Source: Bog-473 sp963791455 (lineage in GTDB: Bacteria; Actinomycetota; Acidimicrobiia; Acidimicrobiales; RAAP-2). From it: DNA of 64,000 nucleotides. Location: positions 124,001-188,000 of the forward strand of contig CAWBSM010000002.1 in NCBI GenBank assembly GCA_963791455.1, read 5' to 3'. The position numbers and the translations under genes were made by a program. A model generated the notes under the pieces. The model had not been told where the DNA came from. It ran no database searches and saw only the letters and a program-made list of their open reading frames with translations. Position 1 is the stretch's first letter. Each line of letters opens with the position of its first letter. Below are positions 34,937 to 43,608 of the stretch, piece by piece.

Positions 34937-36463
34937 ATGCCGGCCCATCATCTCGCCCCCTCACCATCCGCCGTCCGTGGCGGCGAGCGTCCCCGGGGCA
35001 GGCGCCGGCGCTCCCTGCTCGCTGCGCTGGCGGGTTGCGTGACCATTGTCCCGGCGCTTCTCGCTCTCACCCCGAGCCCTGCGTCGGCGGCCTACCCCGA
35101 CAATCCGGCCCAGCCGGTGAACTTCGGGAATGCCGGGTTCTTCGGGCCTTCGGGCGGCCTGCAGCTGAACGCACCGCCCGTCGGCATGGCCGCAACGCCG
35201 TCCGGCAACGGCTACTGGATTGCCGGCGCGGACGGCGGCGTCTTCAACTATGGGGATGCGAGATTCTTCGGCTCCGCCGGCGCCATCGCCTTGAACAAGC
35301 CCATCGTGGGCATGGCCGCCACACATGACGGCGGTGGGTACTGGCTGGTGGCCTCTGACGGCGGCATCTTCAATTACGGCGACGCCGGCTTCTTCGGCTC
35401 TGCGGGCAGCCTGCGGCTCAACGCACCGATCGTGGGCATGGCCGCGACGCCGGACGGCGGCGGCTACTGGCTCGTGGCCTCTGACGGCGGCATCTTCTCT
35501 TATGGCGACGCCGTCTTCCACGGCTCCACCGGCTCGATCCGCCTCAACCAGCCCGTCGTGGGCATGGCGGTGGCGCCGGGCGGTAGTGGCTACTGGCTGG
35601 TGGCCTCCGACGGGGGGATCTTCAGCTTCGGGACCGCATCGTTCCTCGGATCGACGGGCGGCACACCGCTCAACGCCCCCATCGTCGGGATGGCAGCCAC
35701 GTCGAGCGGGTACTGGCTGGCCGCACGGGACGGCGGGGTGTTCAACTTTGGCGTTCCGTTCCTGGGCTCCATGGGCGGGCAGTCGAACCCCAACCCCATC
35801 GTCGCCATCGCCGGGACCCCCAACGGCGGCGGATACTGGCTCCTGCCGACCGCTCCCCCACCGCTGCCGCCCACGCTGAGTCCCGGGTCGAGCGGAGCTG
35901 CCGTCGCGCTGTTGCAGCAGCAACTGAGCGCACTCGGCTATTGGGTGGATACCACCGGCGGCTCCTTCGACGACAGCACCGAGCAGGCCGTCTGGGCCCT
36001 GCAGAAGGCGGCCGGGCTCCCCCGTGACGGAGTGGTTGGACCCTCGACCTGGGCTGCACTCGACGCGGGCGTGGTTCCCCACCCGCGTAGCACCTCGGGA
36101 TACGTGATCGAGATCGACCTCGAGGACGACCTGATCATGATCGTCAACAACGGCCACCTCGAATACACGCTCAACACCTCGACCGGTGGGGGCTACACCT
36201 ACACCTCGGACGGGGTCACGTCGGTGGCCATCACCCCCACGGGGATCTTCCAGACCTACCGCGTCATCGACGGTCTCGACGTGGACTCCCTGGGGGCATT
36301 GTGGCGCCCCCGATTCTTCACCGGCGGTTACGCCCTCCACGGCGACTCGTCGGTGCCTCCCTACCCGGTCTCCCACGGGTGCGCGCGCATCAGCAACGAG
36401 GCCATCGATTGGGTGTGGGCAAACAACATCGACCCGATCGGCACGACCGTCTGGGTCTACTGA
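34937..36463 (+). CDS. Secreted L,D-transpeptidase with six 42-residue repeats and a peptidoglycan-binding domain
   Basis: 508 residues. AAGGAG 7 nt before ATG 34937. A signal peptide (Arg-rich n-region, LLAALAGC... to SPASAA, cleavage near 52) is followed by six repeats of about 42 residues (61-308) with the core PIVGMAATPDGGGYWLVASDGG and NYGDAGFFGS. Next comes a PG_binding_1 domain (about 317-375, GAAVALLQQQLSALGYW), then a YkuD catalytic domain with HGDSSVPPYPVSHGCARISN, catalytic His and Cys. The enzyme should make 3-3 cross-links or anchor proteins in the wall. The repeats may fold as a beta-propeller, given six copies with W/G-rich strands. Convergent with glnA, 21 bp apart. Confidence 0.88.
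   Translation: MPAHHLAPSPSAVRGGERPRGRRRRSLLAALAGCVTIVPALLALTPSPASAAYPDNPAQPVNFGNAGFFGPSGGLQLNAPPVGMAATPSGNGYWIAGADGGVFNYGDARFFGSAGAIALNKPIVGMAATHDGGGYWLVASDGGIFNYGDAGFFGSAGSLRLNAPIVGMAATPDGGGYWLVASDGGIFSYGDAVFHGSTGSIRLNQPVVGMAVAPGGSGYWLVASDGGIFSFGTASFLGSTGGTPLNAPIVGMAATSSGYWLAARDGGVFNFGVPFLGSMGGQSNPNPIVAIAGTPNGGGYWLLPTAPPPLPPTLSPGSSGAAVALLQQQLSALGYWVDTTGGSFDDSTEQAVWALQKAAGLPRDGVVGPSTWAALDAGVVPHPRSTSGYVIEIDLEDDLIMIVNNGHLEYTLNTSTGGGYTYTSDGVTSVAITPTGIFQTYRVIDGLDVDSLGALWRPRFFTGGYALHGDSSVPPYPVSHGCARISNEAIDWVWANNIDPIGTTVWVY
35117..35860 (+). repeat. Six tandem 126-bp coding repeats
   Basis: Six units of about 42 codons, differing mainly at third positions and some residues. The middle units keep GMAATPDGGGYWLVASDGG almost unchanged, which suggests homogenisation by recombination. 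The last two units are shorter (40 residues, with VFNFGVPFLGS). All keep the reading frame. Confidence 0.8.
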
Positions 36464-36484
36464 GCCCGACCTTCCCTGGGCTCC

Positions 36485-37909
36485 CTAAATGTCGTAGTAA
36501 AGCATGAACTCCCACGGGTGCGGCCGCAGCCGTACCGCGTCAATCTCACGGGAACGCTTGTAATCGGTCCAGGTCTCGATCAGGTCGTCGGTGAAGACAC
36601 CACCGACCTTCAGGTAGTCCTGATCGGCTTCGAGTGCGTCCAACGCCTCCTCAAGTGACGCCGGGACCTGACCGATTTTGGCCAGCTCGTCGGCGGGCAT
36701 ATCGAAGAGGTCCTCGTCCACCGGTGACGGTGGCTCGATCTTGTTGGTGACGCCGTCGAGACCTGCCATGAGAATGGCCGAGAAGGCGAGATAGGGGTTG
36801 CAGGCGGGGTCCGGACACCGGAACTCGACCCGCTTAGCCTTGGGACTCGGCGAGTAGACGGGGATCCGGCAGGCGGCGGAACGGTTCCGCTGGGAGTAGA
36901 CCAGGTTGACCGGAGCCTCGAAGCCGGGCACCAACCTCTTGTAAGAATTCGTCGTCGGTGCGGCGAAGGCGAGCACGGAGCGGGCGTGCTTGATGATTCC
37001 GCCGATGTACCAGCGGCCCACGTCCGACAGGTTGGCATAGGTGCCCTCCTGGTGGAAGAGGGGTTCGCCCCCGTCCCAGAGCGAGGAGTGGACGTGCATG
37101 CCCGATCCGTTGTCGTCAAAGAGCGGTTTGGGCATGAAGGTAGCGGTCAAGCCGGCTTGGTTCGCCACGCTCTTCACGACGTACTTGTAGAGCATCAGCT
37201 TGTCTGCCATCCGCAAAAGAGTGTCGAAGCGCATGTCGATCTCGGCTTGGCCGGCGGTGCCGACTTCGTGGTGTTGGACCTCGATCTCAATGCCGAGTCT
37301 CTCCATTGTCAAGATCATCTCCGACCGCAGGTCCTGGAAGTGGTCCATGGGTGGGACGGGGAAATAACCCTCCTTGTAGCGCGGTTTGTAGCCGAGGTTC
37401 GGCCCTTCCTCGCGGTCGGAGTTCCAGATGCCCTCGATCGAGTCGACCTGGTAGAAGGCGGAGTGCTGGTCCTGGGAGAACCGCACGTCGTCGAAGACGA
37501 AGAATTCGGCTTCCGGCCCGAAGTAGGAGGTGTCGGCCACGCCGGTCGTCTTGACGTAGGCCTCGGCCTTCTTGGCCACGTAGCGCGGGTCACGGCTGTA
37601 CGGCTCCAAGGTCAACGGATCGTGCACGAAGCAATTCAAATTGAGCGTCTTGTGTTGGCGAAACGGATCGATCACCGCGGTCGAGGGATCCGGCAGCAGG
37701 ATCATGTCCGATTCGTGGATCTGCTGGAAGCCGCGGATGGACGAGCCGTCGAAGCCATTGCCCTCGGTGAACATCTCCTCCGTCAGCGCGTGTGCCGGGA
37801 TGGAGAAATGCTGCATGAGTCCGGGAAGGTCACAAAACCTGAGGTCGACGACCTCGATCCCCTCGTCCTTCACGAGGCGGACGACCTCGGCTGGGTTGCG
37901 CTCTTGCAT
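36485..37909 (-). CDS. glnA: Glutamine synthetase type I, GlnA1-like, with Phe at the adenylylation site
   Basis: 474 residues from ATG 37909 with GGGAGA 7 nt upstream. Catalyses ATP-dependent glutamate plus ammonium to glutamine. Marks: FDGSSIRGFQ (beta-grasp), YFGPEAEFFVFD (metal site), GQAEIDMRFDTL, MPKPLFDDNGSGMHVHSSLW and RSAACRIPVY. The C-terminus HPWEFMLYYDI matches GlnA1. The regulatory loop reads DEDLFDMPADE: the Tyr of NLYDLP that GlnE adenylylates is Phe402 here (codon at 36704-36706). If the enzyme is the main GS, it would escape GlnE control. It belongs to a dodecameric family. The only glutamine gene in the window. Confidence 0.95.
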   Translation of the reverse strand: MQERNPAEVVRLVKDEGIEVVDLRFCDLPGLMQHFSIPAHALTEEMFTEGNGFDGSSIRGFQQIHESDMILLPDPSTAVIDPFRQHKTLNLNCFVHDPLTLEPYSRDPRYVAKKAEAYVKTTGVADTSYFGPEAEFFVFDDVRFSQDQHSAFYQVDSIEGIWNSDREEGPNLGYKPRYKEGYFPVPPMDHFQDLRSEMILTMERLGIEIEVQHHEVGTAGQAEIDMRFDTLLRMADKLMLYKYVVKSVANQAGLTATFMPKPLFDDNGSGMHVHSSLWDGGEPLFHQEGTYANLSDVGRWYIGGIIKHARSVLAFAAPTTNSYKRLVPGFEAPVNLVYSQRNRSAACRIPVYSPSPKAKRVEFRCPDPACNPYLAFSAILMAGLDGVTNKIEPPSPVDEDLFDMPADELAKIGQVPASLEEALDALEADQDYLKVGGVFTDDLIETWTDYKRSREIDAVRLRPHPWEFMLYYDI

Positions 37910-38200
37910 GTGACGTCTCCCTGTCTGGATCTCGTCGAGCAACCGCCCCGTGCGGGCTCGAAGCCAATGAGATTCGACTGCTACCTATCACACCGGGTAC
38001 AACAAATGCGCAGCTGAGAGCCCGAGTTCATCAAGTCTTCACAATGGTGGGACGCCGCGAGTAATTCAATCGCCGGAACCTGCGAAGCCCACACGGCGCG
38101 TGAAAGTACCTAAGCTGTTTTTCGTGTTCGACGCCCGGCCAACGCCGCGAACCAGGGACGCTCGCACTTGACGGTCACGTCCAGTTTGTCACCCTGAGCC

Positions 38201-39133
38201 ATGACCTACGCAAAGGGACTGCACGAAGTGGCGGACGGAGTTTGGGCCTACCTGCAGCCCGACGGCGGCTGGGGTTGGTCCAACTCGGGTCTGGTAACGG
38301 GGGGCGCCGAGTCCCTGCTCGTTGACACCCTCTTCGACCTTCGCCTGACCGCCGAGATGCTCGACGTGATGCGCCGGACGACCCCGGCCGCCGAACGGAT
38401 CGCCACCGTGGTGAACACACACGCCAACGGCGACCACTGTTACGGCAACGCGCTGGTCGCCGGGTCGGACATCATTTCCTCGGTTCGGTGTGCCGAGGAG
38501 ATGGCGCAACTTCCACCATCCGCCATGGCGGCCATGGTGCGCGCCGCGCCGTCGCTCGGTGAGGCCGGCGAGTTCTTGTCTCGGATCTTCGCGCCGTTCT
38601 CCTTCGAGGACGTGCCGCTCACCCTGCCGACCCGGACCTTCGAGGCGCGTCTCGACCTGCTCGTCGGCGACCGCCGAGTGTCATTGGTGGAGGTGGGCCC
38701 GGCGCACACCGCGGGCGATATCGTCGTCCACCTACCGGACGAGGGCATCGTCTTCACCGGTGACATCTTGTTCCACGGCGGCCACCCCATCGTGTGGGCC
38801 GGCCCGGTGGCCAACTGGATCACCGCATGCCAGCGCATCATTGAGCTGGCGCCCACGGTGGTCGTGCCCGGACACGGGCCGCTGGCAACCCCGGCGGCCG
38901 TGGCCGACCTGCAGGGTTATTTCGAGTTCCTGACTGACGAGGCCAGGATCCGCTTCGAGGGTGGGATGTCAGCGATGGAGGCGGCGCGGGACATCGACCT
39001 GGGCCAGTACGCCGGTTGGGGCGAGCCCGAGCGGCTGGTCGCCAATGTGCACGCCCTGTATCGGGATTTCGGGGGCGAGGCGCCCGTCGACGCGCTCACG
39101 CTCATGGGCGAGATGGCGACGCTCGCCGGCTGA
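38201..39133 (+). CDS. MBL-fold metallohydrolase
   Basis: 310 residues. Metal motif THANGDHCYGN (His-x-Asn-x-Asp-His variant of HxHxDH), then GPAHTAGDIVVHLPDEGIVFTGDILFHGGHP (further His/Asp ligands) and VPGHGPLAT. The N-terminus ADGVWAYLQPDGGWGWSNSGLV fits the glyoxalase-II or lactonase/quorum-type subgroup in which the second His is Asn. Hydrolysis of an ester, thioester or lactone is likely; the substrate is not readable. About 290 bp separate it from the divergent glnA. Confidence 0.82.
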   Translation: MTYAKGLHEVADGVWAYLQPDGGWGWSNSGLVTGGAESLLVDTLFDLRLTAEMLDVMRRTTPAAERIATVVNTHANGDHCYGNALVAGSDIISSVRCAEEMAQLPPSAMAAMVRAAPSLGEAGEFLSRIFAPFSFEDVPLTLPTRTFEARLDLLVGDRRVSLVEVGPAHTAGDIVVHLPDEGIVFTGDILFHGGHPIVWAGPVANWITACQRIIELAPTVVVPGHGPLATPAAVADLQGYFEFLTDEARIRFEGGMSAMEAARDIDLGQYAGWGEPERLVANVHALYRDFGGEAPVDALTLMGEMATLAG

Positions 39134-39220
39134 GACTCGGCCCGCTCGGGACGCCCAAGACCATGGCCGCCCGCACCTGCGACACGACTAGGTCGAACCC
39201 GGCCTGGGTACACAACCGGG

Positions 39221-40669
39221 GTGGAAACGAGGATCGCCCTGGAAGTGGTCGGGGGCCGATACCGCCTCCGTGGGCTGCTGGGCGAAGGCGGCACGGCCCG
39301 TGTGTTCGACGGCTTCGACGAGCGGCTCGAACGCCCCGTGGCGGTGAAGATCCTTCGACCACAGACCCTCGCGCTGCCGGGCATGCGCAGGCGGTTCCAA
39401 CGGGAAGCACAGATCGCAGCAAGACTCACGCATCCCAACATCGTCGCCGTCCTCGACTTCGGCGAGGACGGCTCCGCGTCGTACCTCGTTATGGAACGCC
39501 TCCCTGGCACCACCCTGCGAGATGAGATCGCGTCGGGACCGCTGACCAACGACAGGGTGCTCCTCGTCCTGAGCGAGACACTCAGCGCACTCTCCGCAGC
39601 CCACAGATTCGGTGTCTTGCACCGAGACATCAAGCCCAGCAACATCCTCGTCCAAGAAGACGGTCACACGAAAATTACAGACTTTGGCATCGCGAAGCCG
39701 TTCGAAGTCGGAGTCGACCCCGGCCGATTGGGCGACGATATGACGCTCACCGGCATTGTGCTCGGCACTCCGGGCTACCTGGCCCCGGAACGTCGATCGG
39801 GCCTACCGGCCACAGTGCAGTCGGACCTGTATTCGGTGGGAGCGGTCATGCTCGAGGCGCTCACCCGAAGGCGTCCGCCGCACCGGGGAGAGAGGAACGA
39901 ACGACTCCACCAGCCGTTCCGAGATGTCGTCCTCGGCGCCATGGCGGCTGAACCAGGTGACCGGTACAGATCGGCGGCCGACATGCTTCACGCCCTGCAG
40001 AAACGACCACCCATATCCAAAGTGGCGTCACGCCCGGAGGGAACCGCACTGCTGGCACCGACCGTGGCCGCGTCGACCGACAGGCCCACACGGGAGCGTC
40101 CAGGCACCGAAATCCTGCCTTCCTCTTGCTTCCCGCAGCCGAGCCGCGGCCACACGCACACGCGACGGCACCGAGCCCTCCTGGTCGCCGTTAGCGTGGC
40201 GACGCTGGTCGTCACACTCTTCTTGCTGCTGGATACCTGGAGCCAACCGACGGGACCGGCCGCCGCGGGGTCCACACACCACTCCCGACTCGCGCGACAG
40301 CAGGACACCGATCCAGCGCGGGCCGCGATCAGAAACCTTGCGACGGCGCTGGCCGACGGCGGGTTCTCAGGAGACACCGGCTTGGCGAATGCCCTCGCTT
40401 CGGTGGCGGCGCAGCCCCCAGGCGCCGCGCGGCAGGCCGCGGCACAACGGGCTCTGTCGTTGGCCCAGGTGCTCGTCGACAGAGGGGACATCACGTCCGG
40501 GCAGTACCAAGACGTCCAGAGTGCACTCCAACCAACAGGCGCAAGCGTTCCGGCCCCTTCGCCCACGATCGCGACTATCCCGCCCGCGACGATCTCGACG
40601 CCCGGTTCACACGGCCACGGCCAGGATCACGACCACGGAGGACAAGGGAGCTCCGAGGATCACGGGTGA
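39221..40669 (+). CDS. Membrane-anchored Ser/Thr protein kinase with His-rich tail
   Basis: 482 residues, GTG start. The kinase domain (10-260) is PknB-like: GEGGTARVFDG, Lys43, HRDIKPSN (136 catalytic Asp), DFGIAKP and APERRSG. A Pro/Thr-rich linker follows, then one membrane helix (319-338, ALLVAVSVATLVVTLFLLLD), then an extracellular part of about 145 residues without PASTA motifs. The end is HGHGQDHDHGG plus SSEDHG, a cluster likely to bind metal. The sensed signal is unknown. Last 10 bp overlap the convergent sulfotransferase gene. Confidence 0.9.
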   Translation: METRIALEVVGGRYRLRGLLGEGGTARVFDGFDERLERPVAVKILRPQTLALPGMRRRFQREAQIAARLTHPNIVAVLDFGEDGSASYLVMERLPGTTLRDEIASGPLTNDRVLLVLSETLSALSAAHRFGVLHRDIKPSNILVQEDGHTKITDFGIAKPFEVGVDPGRLGDDMTLTGIVLGTPGYLAPERRSGLPATVQSDLYSVGAVMLEALTRRRPPHRGERNERLHQPFRDVVLGAMAAEPGDRYRSAADMLHALQKRPPISKVASRPEGTALLAPTVAASTDRPTRERPGTEILPSSCFPQPSRGHTHTRRHRALLVAVSVATLVVTLFLLLDTWSQPTGPAAAGSTHHSRLARQQDTDPARAAIRNLATALADGGFSGDTGLANALASVAAQPPGAARQAAAQRALSLAQVLVDRGDITSGQYQDVQSALQPTGASVPAPSPTIATIPPATISTPGSHGHGQDHDHGGQGSSEDHG

Positions 40670-41304
40670 GGCGGCCCGTCGGAGTCGAGCCCGGTCATCG
40701 CGCGGAAGTCAGAGGTGGTGTTCACGTGAGGGAACGGCTCGGACGGGTCCGGCAAACGAAGGGCGGCGCACAAGGGACCCCACCCGTCGCCCGGATGCCA
40801 CTCCACCAGTCGATCCGGCGGCACCTCGGCACGGACCCTCGCGTTGTGTGCCTCGTAGGCGGCGATCGCACTGTCTCGGTCCCACCACTCGGGCGTGAAG
40901 CGCTGGTCGAGCATCCCGGTGATCATCTCCAACTCCTCGGCGCCCCCTTGGTCGTCGGGCCTCGAGCCCCGACGCAGAACCGCGAAGATCGTCTCCGAGG
41001 CACTCTTCCACCACGCGTCGGCGTCGCGCACGGACAGTACGACGACGGCCCCGGGCGCAACAGCGCTGATCTCGCGCCAGAACGCCGCCGCCGGCCAGTC
41101 CACCGTGGCCGCATAAGGAGCGAGGAAACTGGCCCAGTCGACGTGCTCGCCGCGGCTAGCGGCTGACCACGTATCGCGCTGATCGGGCCGGCCCAAGACC
41201 TCGATCATGTGGTAGCAAGGTGCGCCAAGCAGGAGTTCGAACGCAACTTTCAAAGAGTGGGTCCCGGTTCGCCCGAGTCCCGCGCCGACAACTCTTAGAT
41301 CCAT
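40660..41304 (-). CDS. Sulfotransferase-family protein (Sulfotransfer_4 type)
   Basis: 214 residues. A PAPS-binding P-loop variant at the N-terminus, VVGAGLGRTGTHSLKVAFELL; then PCYHMIEV and DWPAAAFWREI, and VVLSVRDADAWWKS, the second nucleotide-binding motif. Small family members of about 200 residues occur in actinobacteria and some animals; acceptor unknown. It overlaps the kinase gene tail to tail by 10 bp. Together with the sulfoquinovose gene and sulfatase it hints at sulfated glycans, but loci are not linked. Confidence 0.8.
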   Translation of the reverse strand: MDLRVVGAGLGRTGTHSLKVAFELLLGAPCYHMIEVLGRPDQRDTWSAASRGEHVDWASFLAPYAATVDWPAAAFWREISAVAPGAVVVLSVRDADAWWKSASETIFAVLRRGSRPDDQGGAEELEMITGMLDQRFTPEWWDRDSAIAAYEAHNARVRAEVPPDRLVEWHPGDGWGPLCAALRLPDPSEPFPHVNTTSDFRAMTGLDSDGPPHP

Positions 41305-41386
41305 GCGGCGTCGTTTAGCACAATCGGAGGATCGGCGCCCGCGGACCGAAATGTAAGACGCACAGCGGCCCGACCCCAGACAGACC

Positions 41387-42247
41387 TCAGCCCAGGTGGG
41401 TCTTGGCGACCTCGACGGTTGGCTCGTTCTGTGTCATCTGCCAAATGCCGACGGCCAGCGCGGCGAGTCCGACCACGCTGAGCGCGACCCTGATCGGCTG
41501 GTCGCTCAGCTGCTCGTCGAACAGCCAGAAACCGAGGACGATGCTAAAGATCGGATCGGCGGCAACCATGAGGGGTGACGAAACATGGAGGGGTCCCTGG
41601 TGGACGGCCGCCTGCATCACGACGTTGCCGAAGATGCCGCCCACGATCACGGCGTAGACGGGCCAGTGGGCGAACATGCCAAAGAATCCATAGCGAGCCA
41701 ACGAGTCCGTCATCGACTTGATGTAAGCGGCCTCCAAGGCCCACACCATGCCCGTGGCCGTGCCGTAGAGGGCAGCTTTCCAGGTAGGTGACCCCCAACG
41801 AGCGGCAACCACCATCACGGCGGCGATGCCTCCTAAGACGGCCGAGGCCGAGACCCATTCGGAGGCGCTTGCCGCCGTCCTTCCCCCGCCCGCATCGGAA
41901 ACCACGATGAAGAGCGCCAGCGCGCCGCACGTGAGCGCCGCAGCCCTCCAGGCCGCTGCGGACACGTGGTGCTGGAACCACAAGCGCCGAATGACCAATG
42001 CGAACACCAGCTCGAGCACCAGAATCGGCTGCACGATCGAGAGCGCGCCCACGTGCAATGCGACGGCATGAAAGACGAAACCGACCAACAGGGCCAGCCA
42101 TCCGAACAACCACATCGGTTGTCGGATAAGGAACAGCAAAAGCCGCCAGGGCTTCGTGCCCTCCGGCGCCCTGGTGCTCGAGACGTGCTGCGTGACGAGA
42201 TTGCCGGCGTTGGCCAGGGCGGCCAGCAGAGCCAGGAATTCACTCAT
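41387..42247 (-). CDS. DMT-superfamily permease
   Basis: 286 residues, mostly hydrophobic. About nine or ten membrane segments from LLAALANAGNLVTQHVSS onward. A two-fold repeat of EamA-type halves is seen (SIVQPILVLELVFALVIRRLW in the first; LHVSSPLMVAADPIFSIVLGFWLFDEQLS in the second). Related to drug/metabolite transporters and to NIPA-like magnesium carriers; the substrate is not readable. It stands alone. Confidence 0.78.
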   Translation of the reverse strand: MSEFLALLAALANAGNLVTQHVSSTRAPEGTKPWRLLLFLIRQPMWLFGWLALLVGFVFHAVALHVGALSIVQPILVLELVFALVIRRLWFQHHVSAAAWRAAALTCGALALFIVVSDAGGGRTAASASEWVSASAVLGGIAAVMVVAARWGSPTWKAALYGTATGMVWALEAAYIKSMTDSLARYGFFGMFAHWPVYAVIVGGIFGNVVMQAAVHQGPLHVSSPLMVAADPIFSIVLGFWLFDEQLSDQPIRVALSVVGLAALAVGIWQMTQNEPTVEVAKTHLG

Positions 42248-42396
42248 CCGAGAACAAGCAAACTGTCACGACGAAACGGTACTTCTTCGCGCGATGAGGG
42301 CTCTGGCCGCTACCGCGACCTCCTGGCACACCTGGCCGTCGTGCTGGAGGTGAAACTCCTGACCCGACTTCGACCTGCTGGGCCAATCCCGGCGGT

Positions 42397-43489
42397 TTAC
42401 GCGACCGTGGCTGGGTCGACGCCGGTCCCTCCCGCCGCACTGCTGGCGTACACCGCAAGGGCGAACCGCAATACGTCGATGGCTTCGTCCGCATCCCACA
42501 GCAGAGGGCCTTCGCCTGTGTGGAGCCAACGGAGCCAGTGGCGCCCGGACTCGCGAAAGCTGCTGGCCCAGTCGTCGTCGAGCGCATGGTAGGTCCGCAT
42601 CTCCCCGTCCACGTAGGTCTCGAGGCTCGGTTGCTGAATGCCGCGACCGGTGCAGCGGTTCACGCGAGAGAACCCACGGCTGCCGGTTACTTCCCAGCGT
42701 TCGTCGTTCGTGTAGTAGTCGGATCGCAAGTACATCTCGGGGGCCAGGGTGATGTCCCACACGCCACGGACACCGTTGTGGTGCTCCCAGACGATCGAGG
42801 TTGGCGCGTCAATCTCAACACCCGCCACAACCTGGGTGGACCCGACCCAGGCCCGTACCTCTCTGATGGGTCCGAAGAGCCAGAGTGCGGTCGACAGCTT
42901 GTGCCACCCGTCGTCAAACACCAGGATGCCGCGCCCGCGCTCCATCTGCCGCGAACTGCCACTCGTAGCTGGACCGAGGCACGGGCCAACCGCCTCGACC
43001 GCTCCCCACCATCTTCATGTGATAGCCACGCGGCGTCCCGAGCTGGCCCGACTCGACGGTCGCTTTGAGCTTCCGCAACGGCTCGTAAAACAGATAGTTC
43101 TCCATCACGCGCAGTACACGGCCACTGTCATGAGCGGCCTCAACCATCCCTGCGGCTTCGTCGAGGGTGTTACACATCGGCTTTTGCAGGTTCACATGCC
43201 AGCCGTATCCGAACAGTTCGCAGACGCCATCGGCGTGGAGCGGAACGGGCAGCAATACCTCGACCGCATCGACGGGCAGGCCACTGGCCGCCAAATCGGC
43301 TGCGGATGCGAATGTGCTCGCCTCGGGCCACTCTTGTTGGCGTTGTCCGCGGCGATCCGCATCCGGATCCACGAGTGCGACCACCTCGACGTCGGGATTG
43401 TCCCGGTACGCTCCGACGTTCAGGTCGTAAATGCGGCCGAGACCGATGAACGCGGCCCTGACAGGGCGGTCGTAGGGAACGAAGGTCAT
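42397..43489 (-). pseudogene. Gfo/Idh/MocA-type oxidoreductase split by one frameshift
   Basis: From ATG 43489 one frame encodes the Rossmann half: VRAAFIGLGRIYDLN, VEVVALVDPDADRR, NLQKPMCNTLDEAAGMV (catalytic Lys-Pro) and MENYLFYEPLRKL, to about 42,950. Near GGAGCGCGGGCGCGGC the frame shifts by +1 (or -2). From 42945 another frame continues with GRGILVFDDGWHKLSTALWLFG (His of the active site) through to ASSAAGG and the stop at 42397. A whole enzyme would be about 363 residues. A single shift in a GC run could be a base-call error; if real, the gene is dead. Confidence 0.75.
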
Positions 43490-43608
43490 CGTGATTGCCC
43501 TTCTCTCGAGCCGGCTCGTGTTGCTGGCACCTTACCGCTCCCCAAATTCAGGGTACTCTATTGCTCGACACGTCCCGGTGGCCCCGGGCTTCGCAAGAGG
43601 TGCGATCA

